Shown here: in pieces, positions 38,958 through 52,158 of the stretch
Layout: each line of letters opens with the position of its first letter
Numbering within the stretch: position 1 is the stretch's first letter
Origin: Heterodera schachtii
Taxonomy: Eukaryota > Nematoda > Chromadorea > Rhabditida > Heteroderidae
Length of the DNA stretch: 64,000 nucleotides
Direction of reading: 5' to 3'
NCBI GenBank assembly: GCA_023374025.1
Contig: SIJG01000002.1
Span: forward strand, 4,098,383 to 4,162,382
Notes under the pieces: generated by a model
The model's input: only the letters and a program-made list of their open reading frames with translations
Told to the model about the DNA's origin: nothing
Database searches by the model: none
Translations under genes and position numbers: made by a program

Positions 38958-41900
38958 TGGGAGGACAAAAAATTGGCGAAAATTAGGGACAAGGGATTAA
39001 TTGTCAAGTTAATTGGTCTGTGAAGAAGCGATCAGCAGATCTAAAAGGAAGGAACTGTAATACAGTAAGAAACCAATGGGTTTCGATCCAATTGCCTCCA
39101 CCGGTGCGGCGATTGTGCCAAGTCAAATACGGCATTTTAACTGTCCAGCATGAGGTTCCTTCCTTACAATACATATGCCAAAGTATGCCAAAAAAAAATC
39201 GGTGGAATTTCGTGTCTTCAAAATGTGTGCTATCCATGGACCATTCTCTCCCCCCCCCCCGCAAATCTAATTTATTATTTCTAAATTTATTTCCCCTGGG
39301 ATTTTTCTTTAATATATATAAAAAGTTTTTACAAAAACTTCGGCCATTCTTTTTTTCTTTTCTTTTTTTTGTTGCTCATTTTTTTGGTGAGTCAGCCAAA
39401 CTTCGCTCGGCACTCTTTGGCCTTCGTGGCAAATGAAAATGAGAAAGAAAATGACACATTTATTCCCTCCCCCCTTTTTTTGTTAATATTTTTTGCTTTT
39501 TAGCTTAGAATTTCTTCCCGTTCTGAGCATTGTTAAATTGAATTGTGTGTAAATAAAAAATAATTTGGAGAATTTTAAAAATAAATCCTGGCAAAATTTC
39601 GGATTTGTAAAATAAATGCAAAAATGGAAAATGATACAATTTTTGCTATGTTTTATGTTTTAAAAGTTTAAACTAAATTGGCATTTCCTGAAATATTTAT
39701 GCGAATGTTTTGGCACTTTTTGTCTATCATTTCACAAAAATTGGCCCAATAAAATAAAGTGGCAAAAATTTCAGTGTTTTTAACATTTTCTTTTTGTTGC
39801 GAAAATTAAATTAACAAAAATTTGTGCGATGGTTTTTCATCATTTTGGAATTATCTTTTGGAATTTGAGAAAAATGAACAAATTGCCTATATCAAAACAA
39901 ATTTTCAAACATGAATTTGATAAGGCATTTTAGAAATAAAAAATAAAATAAAATTGAAATAAAATGGAAAATTAAAAAAATAATAAAAAAAGGAATAAAT
40001 AAAAAATAATGGCATTTGACATTATTAAATAGAAAAATTGAAAAAAATGATAAAAAAATAAAAGAAAATAGCATTTTATATTAAGTAAAATTTAATGAGA
40101 GCAATAAAAATGTGAGAAAAAGAATATTGCTGATAAAACCTAAAAGAAAAATTTGAATGATAAAAGACAAAAGGAAAAATCATAAAAAGAAATGTTTTAT
40201 TTTATGGAAAGAATTTGCAAGCAAAAAGAAAAAATAGCGTTTTTATAAAGTGATTAAAAGTTTTAGAGAGTGATTAAATAAGTGAATGGCTTCTCCTTTT
40301 TGAAAGGAAACAATTGGCCAAGGACAGAAAAGCACTGATCAGTCAGAAGAAGAAGAAGTTGGCTTAAATTCTAAAAAGAGAGAGAGTTAAATTCGGAGCA
40401 AATGAATGATTAAGTTTTTAAAATTGGGAAAATTTAAAAGGGACGGGACTGATCAGTGATCACTGATCAGTTTGATCCAAGGAAAAATATTTTAACAATG
40501 AATTGGGTTTTCAATCATTTTTGGCAACTGTAAAATTGATTGATTGGTCAGTACGCTTTGCATTTGATAGAATTATTTGTTTAATATTCAATAAACAAAA
40601 ATTTATCGGAAAATTTTTTGACTGATCGATGGACAGAGAAAAAATGGACAAATTAAAACAAAAAATAAATAAATAACGGAAGATGTAAATATGCACACAT
40701 TAACATAATAATAATAATTTAAGGACGGAAGTGAAGTGCGACGGACGGACGAACAAAAAAAAAAAAACGGAACGAAAACATTTCAAAAATTAAATTAAAT
40801 TAAATTAAATTAAATTAAATTTCTTCGGTCTTCCGATTTTATTCTTCCATTTTTTTTTTTGTTTGCTCACTTTATTTATTTATTTTCAATTTTTGTCCAC
40901 TAAATTTTGCTCAAAACAACGCACTTTTTAAGATTCCCTCACAAAAAATCCTTTAAAATTCTTTCAAAAGACCACACAAAGTGCAAAAAATGGGGGGGGG
41001 GGGAGAGAAGGTTTAAAATTTAGAAAGAGAATGAAAACAAATAATTTGATGTTATCTTAAATACCATCCTTTTAATTTAATTAAATTTGTTTAAAATATA
41101 ATTCAAATTTATAATTAATCTTTAAATATAAAATAAAAACCTTTTTTTAAAAAACAAAAAAGGATTTGGAAAATATCCAGAAAATTGTGATGTAATTAAT
41201 AGGTTAGCAACATCTCAGAATGATTGTGACCTTTTGAACTGAAAGAAAGCGAAGGTGAAACTGAAACGGCGAAATGATCGATGGACAAATTGAGCAAATA
41301 ATCACCAAAACACCACTAATTACTAAAACAATTTGCATTAATTAATCCGAGCGATTTGCGTGTGAAGATGATGATGTGATGCTACATAAATGTGGTAGTG
41401 GAAGAAATGTGGAAGAAAGCTGGTTGTAAATGGAAGGTCACATAAATAATTGGGGGAGGGGGGGGGGGTAATTAGCAAAAGCAATTAATATTAATTATGA
41501 ATGCCGGAGGGCATGGAAAAAATTGAGAAACAAAGACAAATGATAAATGAATAAAATTAATCATTGAAAAACGGTACCTAAAGAGAAAAGAATGAATTGG
41601 AGACGGACAAAATTATTGCAAATTAATAATAAATAAACATTAATAATTTTTTAATTGCCCCAATTAGTTGCATTATTTTCAAAAGTAATGTGTTTTACAA
41701 AATATAAATTTGAAGGAAAATAAGGACACGATTCTTTAGGACATTTTTGTAACAATTCCACCAAGAGGGCGCTTTTCAAGGACAAATCATTCGTAATTTA
41801 ATTTATCAACAATTTAGCGATCAATTAAATACATTATTTTTCCTTTACTCACACAATTTTGTAAATTGACAAATAAACATGACTGCTAATCAGTAATTAA

Positions 41901-44500
41901 CTAATTATTTAACCATCAAACTACGACAACACTTTCGAGTCGTAAATTGCAATTAACGAAACATCAAAAATCGGCGAAAATTACTGAATTAATTGCATAA
42001 TAAGAGTAATATAATAATAATTTGATTTGTTTTCCAATTGTCCAAAATGCCATTTATTATTCCGTCAAACATCAGAAGAAGCGTAAAAATAATTCTTTCT
42101 TTTCGCCGAAGATAAAAAAAGGCAAAAAGAATGCTTTTGCCTCGGGCAAAAGCATTTGTTCGCTTTTCAGCAGACGACCATTGGTGGACAAAGCAGCAAA
42201 AGCAGGTGGACAAAGTGAAAAATGAGAGGACAACAGCAGGAGGAGGAGAAGCAGAAGAAGAAGAAGCATAGGAACGGAGGGAAAAGCATGGCCAAAAGGG
42301 AGGAGGAAAAGCATCGATCAGTGGCAGGAAGACGAATAATGGTGATAAAGCAGATCATGATCATGAAGTGCATGTGGCGAGCGATCAGGAAAACAATGGG
42401 ACCACAAGAAGTGATCAGATCCCCTTTCCATGGGATCCAAATCCCACTGTTCCTATATTTTTTTTTACGAAAACTGTAAGGTCGTAAAGCAGGAATCCAG
42501 TAGCATCGGGATTGATCCGTGATCAAATTAGTCAGGCAAAAAAGCGGTGGACAATTCACATTGATTGAACAGCAGAAAAGTGATTTGGGGGGGGGAGTAG
42601 AATCAAAATTAGCAGAGAACTGAGAAAACTGTGGTTGGTTTCAGATCGATGAAATGCACATCTTTTTGTTCATTTGTGCTGTGCTGATCACTCCTCAGCA
42701 GAGAGCAGTGATCGATCAATTTGATCAAAACCCTCCAACCTCTCCGATCACTTTTCGTTTTTTCCATTTAAATTTTCCATCATATCCCCTTAATGTGTTT
42801 CATGCTTAATCCCCCGCTTTTCCCTCCCATGGATTTGTTTTGGCTCTGTTTGTTGCTTCAGCTGCACAAATCCGTCAAATCCATGCTGGGCAGGGCGGGG
42901 GAGTGTGAATGAGTCGGTGAGTGAGTGCTTTTTGGCCACCGTCGCGTCAGCTGTCCGTCCGCCCGTCCGCTCATTAAATTTTTTCGCCGCTTACAAACGA
43001 TCAATTTGCCGGGGGTGGGCGGGGGGACGAATGGATTCCGCCCACCCCCTCTGCCCGGGTTTTGCGGATGGACTCTTTCACCGATCACTCGCCGATCAGA
43101 CCCATTCCGCCGCTGATCGGATCAGAAGCGGAAGCAGCAGGTGGGCACTGACGATGGGCCAGCAGCGGGCGGTCGCAAAAAGACCGATCAATTTGCCCCG
43201 GGCCAAAAGTGTAATCCGTTGCGGCGGATTTCGTTATGCCGACCACCACAGCTATTAGCAGCATATTTTTATTCTTTTGCTGATCAGTTTCCGTCTTGTG
43301 GAAATGCCTTTTAGCTGAGCAGTAAAAGTCCGACTGATCAGCGGACTGATCAAGCCAAACTAATTTTGGCGATGATTATTGGCATTTGGAAAAAACATTT
43401 TTTACACGAATCCGAATGTGATATTCAGTTTTAATTCATAGAATCTTTGGTGCTGATTGTCAATTATCCACATTATCTCATTAATCATTTATCTCAGAAT
43501 GGCCACTGATTTCCGTGCCGTCCGTCGGTTCCATGCCCAATTTCCCCCCTTAACAAATTGCCCCGTTCCCAACAAAATATGAATTGATTTCTAATCAAAT
43601 CCTGCCGATTCATTTAATCACTCTCATTTAAATTTGTCTGATCACTAATTAGTCATTTGGTCCCTCCCTTAACGCAGAGGAAAAGCCGAGGCCGACGAAT
43701 CCATCCGCCACATTTCCCCGTCGACGTCCCAACGCAAAAGCAGTCGTTAGTTGCTGAAGTGATCAAAGCCATTAAAAGTGAACGAACCGCAGCAAGCATA
43801 ACACATTTTTGGTCAGTTTAATTGCCAATTTGGCAACAATTTATTCAAAAATAAAAATAAATTGGCCAATGAATTTTTAGAGCGAATTTAAATGCTCTTT
43901 TAAAGTGAACAAATTTGCATTGATTTAAAACCTCCTTTGAAGCGGATCAAATTTATGCCAATCAATTGCTTAAACTTCACTAATTACGCACCCCCCAAAA
44001 AATGTTTTTTACTCTTTTTTTATTACTTTTTTCAATGTTTAATTGACTTTTTTATTTGATTTTCTCCGTTTGTTTTCGATAATTACCCGCCCCCATTTCC
44101 CCTTCCATTATTATTTTGTATGTTCGTCGTTGTCCCCATTTTCAAGTGTCCCCCCTAAGTCCCCCCCCCCCATTTTCTTGCGCAAAGATCACCAGATCAC
44201 TCAAGCAGCAGTTGTGTCCCCACAAATCAGCCCTTTGGCCATTAGCTGCTTCATTCCCCTCCATTAGCTTCTCCTCCCTCGCGCATTTCTCTCTTTCTCT
44301 GCCCATCTCTCCGTCTTGCGCACTCTCTCCCTTCCCCTCCCTTTGCGCTTTTCTCTCCCTTTTGTTTGTCCTCCGTCCATTCTCAACAATTTGTAATTTT
44401 TGTATACACCCATAAAAATTGATCAATACTTCAATCAAAGAGTGCTAAATTATTATTTTGCTTTTCCCATAAAATCATTTTCATTCCCCAAATTGGCAAA
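38958..44500. other. 5.5-kb AT-rich region without recognised genes
   Basis: Mostly AT-rich with long homopolymer runs, G-runs (about 40992, 41455, 42585) and microsatellites such as (AAATT)n at 40790-40821. TGATCA-containing palindromes are frequent from 40.3 to 44.4 kb. Open stretches at 39004-39436 and 42905-43258 have no recognisable motif. This may be a large upstream regulatory region for the gene at 44.5 kb. Confidence 0.5.
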
Positions 44501-45940
44501 ATGCCCTCCATTCCAACAAATCGGCACCAACACAGTGCCGACTGTTGTTGCTGTTCAAATTGCTGTTGTTTCCCATCGTCCACCAATAATTCCACTAATT
44601 ATCCCGCGGAAATTGACATTTATTTTCGGCGTGCCGAACTCCCTGACCATTCGAGAATTGGCGCCAAATTGGCAAAACGTAGTTCGTCCAGCAGCGATTT
44701 CTTTTTCGGCACTACGGCAAAGCCAAAGGCCATTTCGGCACAAAACAGAGACGGAAAAAGCCGCGAAAAGCGATGGCATTCGTCCGATGTGCGCGCACCG
44801 TTGGCACGGCTGTCGGACGAGGAGCTAGAGTTGAGCATCAAATCGGATGTGAGAGCGACAAGGAGTTCAAGCAGTTCAGCAGACGAGAGAGAAGCAATTG
44901 GTGGCCCAAAAACGGCACAATTGCATGGAAAGAAAAGAATGCGGCAAAACAAGCGGAGAAGCAACGACAATGAATTAAGCAGAGGCACAGGCGGCAAAAC
45001 GCATGCGACGACGACGACGACGGCATCATTCCAAATTCGGATGAGCGACGATGAACAGCGACAGATTGTGTCCATTCGTGAACTGAGCAGTTCATCAACA
45101 GCAGCCGCGGAAGGGCGACAATTACAAAAGAATGGCATGGAAAAAAGGGCACAAAACGATGCAGAAATGGGAGACAATGGAAAAACATTGGCAGAAAGTG
45201 CTAAAAGTGACAACGAAAGCGTAGACAAAGCGACAAAAAGTGCCAAAAGGGAAGATGATAAACGCCGTAAATTGCCAGCAAGGATTGCCAAATTTGGAAG
45301 CCATTGTGCCGCTTCCCTCTCCGCTTCGCTGCCCTCATCGCCATCATCAATTCTGAAGCGCCATTCGCAACAGCAGTTGAAAATGCCACCAAACTTTGCC
45401 AGGCCGTCGTCGGAGGCACCGAGTGCGGCCGTACGCGAGGCAAACGCGTGCTGGGCAGGCGAGCGTGCGGATTGGCTGCTGCAAAGACAAGAAGCATACC
45501 AACGGGCAGAGCAACGCGCAACGGAAGCCGCGCAGCGACGATGGGCGGAAGAAATGAAGCACCAGAGGGAGGAATTGGCACGGAAAAACTGCGCGGCACT
45601 GCAAGGGTTGCTAAGCAGCTATGCGGACGGAGAAGATGAAGCGGCTTACGCCGGAAGTCAGCAAACGCTACATGGCCAGGGATGGCATGGAAATGCCGAA
45701 AACCAACGGCTGCACGCGTTGGCGGACGAGGCGCACAGCAATGACAGTCACCGGCCAATCATTCTGAAAGTGCCAAAGTCGAATTCGGCATCCGACCTGA
45801 CTTCTTCAGAGCAAATCTTTGAGGGGACAACGCGCGAAGAGATGGAAAACCTGCGGAAAATAATGCGAGGCGAAATGCCGGGAGAAAAAGGGGGAAAAAA
45901 GTCAGAAAATGGGCAAAAAGAACAAAATGAAAAACAATAA
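44501..45940 (+). CDS. Low-complexity charged protein, unrecognised
   Basis: A single uninterrupted frame of 479 residues from an ATG preceded by aattggcaaa. The start region is Cys-rich (DCCCCSNCCCF), followed by Ser-rich tracts (SSSSSDFFFG, TRSSSSSADE), SDEELELSIKSD, a basic KKRMRQNKRR stretch, and a Glu/Gln/Arg-rich probable coiled coil (AEQRATEAAQRRWAEEMKHQ). It ends in a Lys/Glu-rich tail. It is largely disordered by composition. No family is recognised. A donor-like GTCAGA in the tail (after ...GGKK) would join in phase to the exon at 46205, so this could be the first coding exon of the giant gene downstream. Confidence 0.65.
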   Translation: MPSIPTNRHQHSADCCCCSNCCCFPSSTNNSTNYPAEIDIYFRRAELPDHSRIGAKLAKRSSSSSDFFFGTTAKPKAISAQNRDGKSREKRWHSSDVRAPLARLSDEELELSIKSDVRATRSSSSSADEREAIGGPKTAQLHGKKRMRQNKRRSNDNELSRGTGGKTHATTTTTASFQIRMSDDEQRQIVSIRELSSSSTAAAEGRQLQKNGMEKRAQNDAEMGDNGKTLAESAKSDNESVDKATKSAKREDDKRRKLPARIAKFGSHCAASLSASLPSSPSSILKRHSQQQLKMPPNFARPSSEAPSAAVREANACWAGERADWLLQRQEAYQRAEQRATEAAQRRWAEEMKHQREELARKNCAALQGLLSSYADGEDEAAYAGSQQTLHGQGWHGNAENQRLHALADEAHSNDSHRPIILKVPKSNSASDLTSSEQIFEGTTREEMENLRKIMRGEMPGEKGGKKSENGQKEQNEKQ

Positions 45941-46204
45941 AATAATAATTCATTGGCCAACCAAAAGATTGACTAATTAGTTGGAAGAGCAGCACAAATG
46001 GAAAATGCCAATTTAAGACACTTTTTCGCTGGGCTTTCCTTCGGCAAAATGCGACGGGGCATCAGACAAATGCTTAACGGGGGAGCAGCGAACACAAAGT
46101 AACGGACAAGGGGATTATTTTGTTAAGGGTGACCCCCTCGGGGGGACAAATGCCGGGGTCGGGTCCAACCCAGCCTAATTAAACATTTCAATTTGAAATT
46201 GCAG

Positions 46205-49200
46205 CGGCCAGCAGGAAGTGAACGGAGACGGGACGGCCAGGCAACAGACCCCTCAAGAAATGCCTCTGCAAAAACCGGCCGGATTTTTACACGTAATAAA
46301 TATTTATTTATTTATTTTTTGTATTTGATTTAAACTTTTTCCCGTTTTTTTGCAGAAAATTCTGCGCGGGGGAGGCATAACCATGGATTTAAACCAAAAC
46401 GGACAACAGCAGCAACACCAGCAACAACAGAAGCAACAAGGGGCATACCCACGCCAACCCCAACAACAACAACAACAGCCCCAGGCACAAAAAATAATTG
46501 AAATTTTAAACAAATTATTTTGAATTTTTGAAGTACCACCGAATTGCCCAACCGCAACCGCCGCCCGCTTCCGTCACGGCGGCACTACCGCAGGCGCAAA
46601 GAGTCCGCGAGTTCGACTCCGTCGACGGTGACGGATACGCGGAGATTGGGGGGCAGCAACATGCGCAGTGGAAGAGACGAGAAAGTGCCGAAAACAATAA
46701 GAATTTATAAACAATTAAAATTTGTAAAGTGAGTACGCCTTCGGCCTCACCGCGCAACGTGAAGTTCAGCGAAGATCAGGAACAGCAGCAGCTGTACACG
46801 CAGCTTGGCCCCGCGCCGCACCGCAGTGGCAGCGAAGGACAGCAGCGGATGGCCGAGGCAGGCGCAGCGTCGGCACAGCAGCAGCCCATGACGCAGTCGA
46901 TGTACGTGCAGTCGTCGATGCCGCGTCAGCAAGCGCAGTACGGACGCGTGGGCAGCGACACGTTTGCGGTTGGTCCGCACCATTTCGATGAATAAATCTC
47001 CATTATTTTAAGGTGTATACGCCTCCAGCACAGCAGCACCGCTCACTGAGACAGGTGGGTAAAGGAAAAAAAAAATTTCGTTGGCCCTAACTTTTGTTTT
47101 GGCACAGCAATTTGCTTCCGGTCGTCCTGTCCCCGGAGGGCACGACCCGCTGCGTGGCGGACCGGGACGGCATTTTCCTTCAGCGGGCGGTACCGCCATG
47201 GGAGGCGGAGGCATGGACGGCTCCCTCAGTACGCCACCGGCACGCAAATATTACCAACGACAGCCAAGCGTGGATGAGGCGGGCGCCGGTGCCGCGCTGG
47301 ATGAAGCCACGCGGGACATGCTGCGACTGTCCGCCGAGCCGGTTGGCACCAAATTCGCGCGAATGGACAGCGCGGGTGGGCGCGTGCCGCACGTGCAGAA
47401 AGCCGCTTCGACGAGTGCCGTGCAGCGCAATTTGGTCAGAAGGAAGGCAATATTTCTGGCCAGCAAATTTTCCTCCTTTAAGATTTCCGCACAAAGCCCA
47501 TTGGTACGCTTTGGGGTTGGCCAACCGCCGCTGGGCACTGCCGCGGGATCACCGCTGACAACGGGCGCCACCGTCGGTGCGACCGGGCTGCGCGACTACT
47601 CGCCGGACACGCTGAGCTCCACAGCGGCCGCGACAGCGCGCGGTCGCCGCTCAACCGCACCGTTTGCCGGACTTACGCGCTCGACAGGGCCTCCTTTGGC
47701 ACAGCTGACGCCACCGCCGCAAATTAGCGATGGGACGGGTGGGGGCAATTTAAAATAAATTAGGTAATTAAAATGATTAGCAGAGGGCGAGCCCACCGCT
47801 GGAGGGGAAGCGAAAGAAGAGACGGGCGGCACCAGCCGCGTGCTTTATCATCACCACGCGCGCCGTGAGCACGAGATGGAAGGACGGCAGAAAAAGGTGC
47901 AGCATTTTGAAAGGGGGACGGAATGCCAAACAAATGGCACAAATACAAAATACAAATGCCAAAAATGAAGGTCGGCACTCCAATGGTGAAGACGACGGTG
48001 GAGGGCAAACTGAAAATGGAGAAATCAGTGGGCGCGCATTTGATGCGCTGTGATCACGAAGTGGCCAAGGTGAGGAAATTGGGAATTGAAGCGGCACATA
48101 ATAATTAATTAGTACAATTTGTTACTGATCGTAATTGTTTCGTTTTCGGGTCACTCTCTATTGGCTTTTGATCTGCTCGCTGATCCTGAACTTATCTCCT
48201 ATCAGCCGTAACATGTCAAACCAACCTATAATTATTATTTCTTAGTGATCAACCAATTTCTGTTTTTAATCGGTCAATTTATTGGGTTTGATCGGCCCAG
48301 TTTCGTCTGATGATCATTTAGCTGATCATTAACTTATTTCCGATCAGTCGTAATATGATCAATAATGGGTTTTCCCCCGGCTAACTTAGCTGATTGAACT
48401 GTTGAATAATAGCGACCCCCTAATAATTATTTCTTAGTGATCAATCGATTTCTGTTTTTAATGATTTTTCAGTTAATTTACTGTCTGATCAGCATTTAAT
48501 GTTCAATTTATGGCCAATCTGCTTCTCTTTCTCTCCCTTTTCGTTCATTGTCCATCCTTCTCAGGCGTACACTTTGCGCGACACCGTAACCCACTACCGT
48601 ATCCGGACCACATTTGGCAAGCGTCAGCTCTTAGTGGAAGAGTTGCAGCGCGCGGCCAGCGGAATGAGCGGCGAGGAGGACGGTGAGCCGAAGGTGCGCA
48701 GTTCGGGCACTTATCGGCTGTCCGTGTACGAAGACGGCAAAGAAGTGGGCACGCACGAGGCCAACATCCAATTGCCGGAAGGCATTGTGAGCCAATTCGG
48801 GACAACCAATTAGCGCTAATTAATCGCCCAAACAATTGAAGAACAAACCCGACTATTTGGCAAAAGTCAGCGAGAAACTATTGGCTGATTTGGCATCGCT
48901 GGACGACACGGCCGACCAAATGACCGCCGTTACGCGTGTCGAAATTGAACGCGTTGAAGACGTGACAGACATTGTAAAAACGTACCGTATCGGCGAGGCG
49001 GCACCCAAAGAGGAGGAACCTGCTGAGGTACTGTAGATTTATCGTGAGGAAATGATAAAAAAGAAGCTGACAAATGAGGGAGATGATTTGAAAAAGCAAT
49101 GGAAGCCATTTGTTGAATACAAAGTCAACGTATAAACAAGGCATTAGTGTAATAATTGGCCTTAATTAGGGTAATTAACTAATTGCTTGTTTGTTGTACT

Positions 49201-52158
49201 GTTAGGTGCCAATTCCGACTCTGCTCGCCCCACCGATGGAAGAGTTCGCCTACGAATCCGCCTCTGACCATTTAAGCGACCATTTGGGACCGGTGGAGAT
49301 GGAGTCGCGCATTTACATTGACCAATTGGAGCAGGACGAATTGGAGGAGTTGGAGCCAAGAGGTGGTCACAGAAGAGAGAAAGAGCCTTTTAAATATTTA
49401 AATTTATAAATTTTCAAAATTCTGACCATAATTTGACCTAATTAATGCGATGATTCCATTCAGATATTCGACTGTTACGTGAAGGAGTGGTGATCGAAGG
49501 CGAGACGCGCATTGGGCCCAAGCGGAAAATGGCGGAAGAAATGTCGGACGAGGCCGAGTCGGTGGAGACGCGCCGGGCGCGCGAGGTCGGCGCGCAGGTG
49601 GACTGCGACTTGCACCGCAACGAGGACCGATCATTGATGGAGGTTTGTATATTATTTGAGAATTTTTTTTTTTGGCATTTCAAATCATTTCCCAATTCCC
49701 ACAGGTGTACATTGCGGTCCCACTGCTCCAACAACTCACCGTGATCCTGCGCATTCACCGAGCGCCGAGGCGACGCCGCACGCGCGAACTTGCCGCCGGC
49801 TATGGCATGGAGCGGCGCGGCCAGTACTTCCAGGACACTGCGCATTTGGCACGAAAAAGTCGTTACGAATCGGAGGAAAGTCTGGCGGAGTCAGCAGTTT
49901 CGGGAGTGATGCCTCAGGCAAAATTAATTATGAATTGAATAAAAATATTTGAAAATGAAAATTTAGCAGGTAGTTATTACTCCACGCATTACGGTGGAGG
50001 AACGGACGTACACTGAGCAAAAGCAAAGCGCTTTTCGGCAAGAAGCCGCCGGTCTTCCGCCAATGCCATTAAGCCGAGAGCGCTTGGAGGTCATTGCATT
50101 AATGATGCTAATTAGCACTTATTAACACAATGATCACATTTTGCAGGTCCATCAGGAGAAGGGCGAAACGAACATCCGGGAAGGAGGCGCTGGCACTGCC
50201 GCTTATCAGTACGAAATGGCCGGCGAGCTGTACGACGGAAGGGGCACTCTGCGGGTCGCGGAACGTCGAGTGCAGCGTGAGGAGGAGGCGGCGGAGGAGG
50301 GAATGCAACGCGCGACAGCGGAGGAAACCGCTGCGGCATCCTACCGCATGGAACAGAGCGGACAGCGCCTGGAGGGCGATGCCAAAGTGCGCCGCACGCG
50401 ACGCTATGAGTCGGAGACATCGGTCGATTATGAGGAGAGAGCGGGTAAATTGGGCTGCAGTTGATCGGACGATCAACCATCAGATCAATAAATGAATTGA
50501 TCAATCATTACCGATCGCTGATCGCTCACTGAGCAAAAAGTTTGCTCAATCACAGGTGGCGGCATCACTCACGTGACCATGGTGAAGAAAGAGGCAAGCG
50601 GACGCTTCCAGCTCACTGTCGAGATGGCCAACGAGTTCATGCCAGCGCCGGCACCACTTCAGGCCCGGGAACAGCCCCAGCAGCGCTATGAAACGCTTGA
50701 GTACATGAGAACATTGGAACGCGACCAACAGACGAGTGCCGACTCGCAAGCGGTCGTGCAATGCGCGAGCGTGTGGAGCGCTCGTTTCAACACCACTGCA
50801 CAACAACTCGCTGACGTATGTATATAATGATGCATTATTGGACTGAAAAAATATGTATATGCCATTCAACGTTTTGAAGACTTGGCTAAACGTGCAAATG
50901 GAGCAGTCGCGTCAGCTGCACGAGCGTTACTCGGAGAGTGGCGCAACACAAAGTTGGCACCACCGACGCCAAGAGGCGCACCGATTTGAGTTGCACGAAT
51001 CGAGCGCGGAGCAGGCGGTGCTGATGTACGCGTTTGAACGCGACGCGCGCGGGCAGGACCGTGCAGTGGTGGAACGCACACAGCGCGAGGTGCCGAGCGC
51101 GCGTCCTGCGCCATTCTTTGCCACCGAATTTCGCAGTGAAATGTCGCAGCTGAACCTGAGCATTGGTGCGCGACTAGGCATGTTATAGTGAAACACGATA
51201 GCCCCTGAATTTTGCAGGCGCTCCTGCACGACACGAATCGGTGATGCAAACAGAGGCGCAAGTGCGTGACGTGCGGATTGAACGGCTGCAGAAGAGTTAT
51301 GCCGAGGCGCAGCACGAGGGCGCTTCAACTGTGTTCTTTTTGCGAGTTCGTATTATATGCAAAAATTCAGATGGTTAATTACTACATATATTAAAATTGG
51401 AATTTCAATTTTTTTGGTTAAAATTTGAATAGTTTTTCGTTGGCATTTATTGATATTAAAATTATTTTAAAAAATTACAGAACGAAGTGCCAATGGAAAT
51501 GCCGACGGCGATGCGAACGTTGCGCGAAGTGCGCGAGTCAAAGGGCCACCAACTGCACACATTTGCCCAGCAGCTCGTCCAGCTGACACAGCACGTGCAC
51601 GTGGCACGCAAGGAGTACGACATGGCACAACTGAGCACTGAAACGAAGCCGTTGCGCGAAATTCGACGCGATGCGGTGGGTGACCAATTAGACGAAATTT
51701 TTTATATTTATTATTTAATTTTTTAAATTTAAATTTTTCAAAATGATGTTATGACAATCCCCTAAAAAATAATTAAAATTAACAACGTTTTTCGTGTCAT
51801 GACTCTCCAATTTGCTCACAGGTGCGCAAACAGTTGCGCGAGTTCCTCAGCGAGAACGAATGGTGCGCCGTGCTGATGGAGAACCGTGCTGCGTTGGGCG
51901 AGCGCGTGCACACCGACTGGCGTGACAGCGTGCATGGTGGGCGCATGAGTGATTTGTTGCAAAGGCCTGCACTGCGTGTGCAGCACGCTGCAGTGCTTTC
52001 TGCTGCCTGGGGCACCACCACTGGCACATATTGTAGGCGGGCACGCACCGGAAGCACAGTCACAACCACCACAACCAGTGCCATACGCTTACCCGTTACC
52101 ATCCAGCACATACTGTAGGGGAGAGGATTGGGCATACTGTACCAAAAACTGTATTTAA
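46205..52158 (+). CDS. N-terminal part of a giant multi-exon protein, unrecognised
   Basis: Phase-consistent exons: 46205-46292, 46356-46484, 46534-46684, 46730-46968, 47013-47054, 47108-47434, about 47483-47738, 48565-48786, 48842-49027, 49206-49362, 49464-49642, 49705-49917, 49970-50089, 50147-50444, 50556-50815, 50880-51165, 51218-51345, 51481-51675, 51822-51929 and 51994-52158 (stop). The protein starts Gln/Pro-rich (poly-Gln tracts near 46420-46480), then has a Gly/Ser/Thr-rich part. The rest repeats a charged pattern with alternating hydrophobics, for example TLRDTVTHYRIRTTFGKRQL, RYESETSVDYEERAG and VWSARFNTTAQQLAD. At least two introns use GC donors (after 46484 and 49917). The join from about 47738 to 48565 is uncertain. 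The 3' end may splice past 52158 to 53100, making one gene with the downstream region. Confidence 0.7.
48170..48480. repeat. Diverged tandem duplication in an intron
   Basis: Two similar blocks, each running from 'gctgatc...aacttatt/ctcc...atcagyc/cgtaa' to 'taattattatttcttagtgatcaa...tttctgtttttaat', lie at about 48175-48275 and 48320-48460. Both are rich in TGATCA-like motifs. No coding potential is visible. Confidence 0.55.

Noticed and set aside
39004..39436. Overlapping open frames on both strands next to the SLC23 gene
   Set aside because: No recognised motif, and the SLC23 start and 5' exon already fit without it.
42905..43258. 117-codon plus-strand open frame
   Set aside because: No domain, compositionally mixed, sits in a TGATCA-rich non-coding region and lacks splice context.
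47760..48097. Minus-strand open frames with a hydrophobic segment in an intron of the giant gene
   Set aside because: No family resemblance; hydrophobicity could arise by chance. Kept out for lack of support, though a nested small gene is not excluded.
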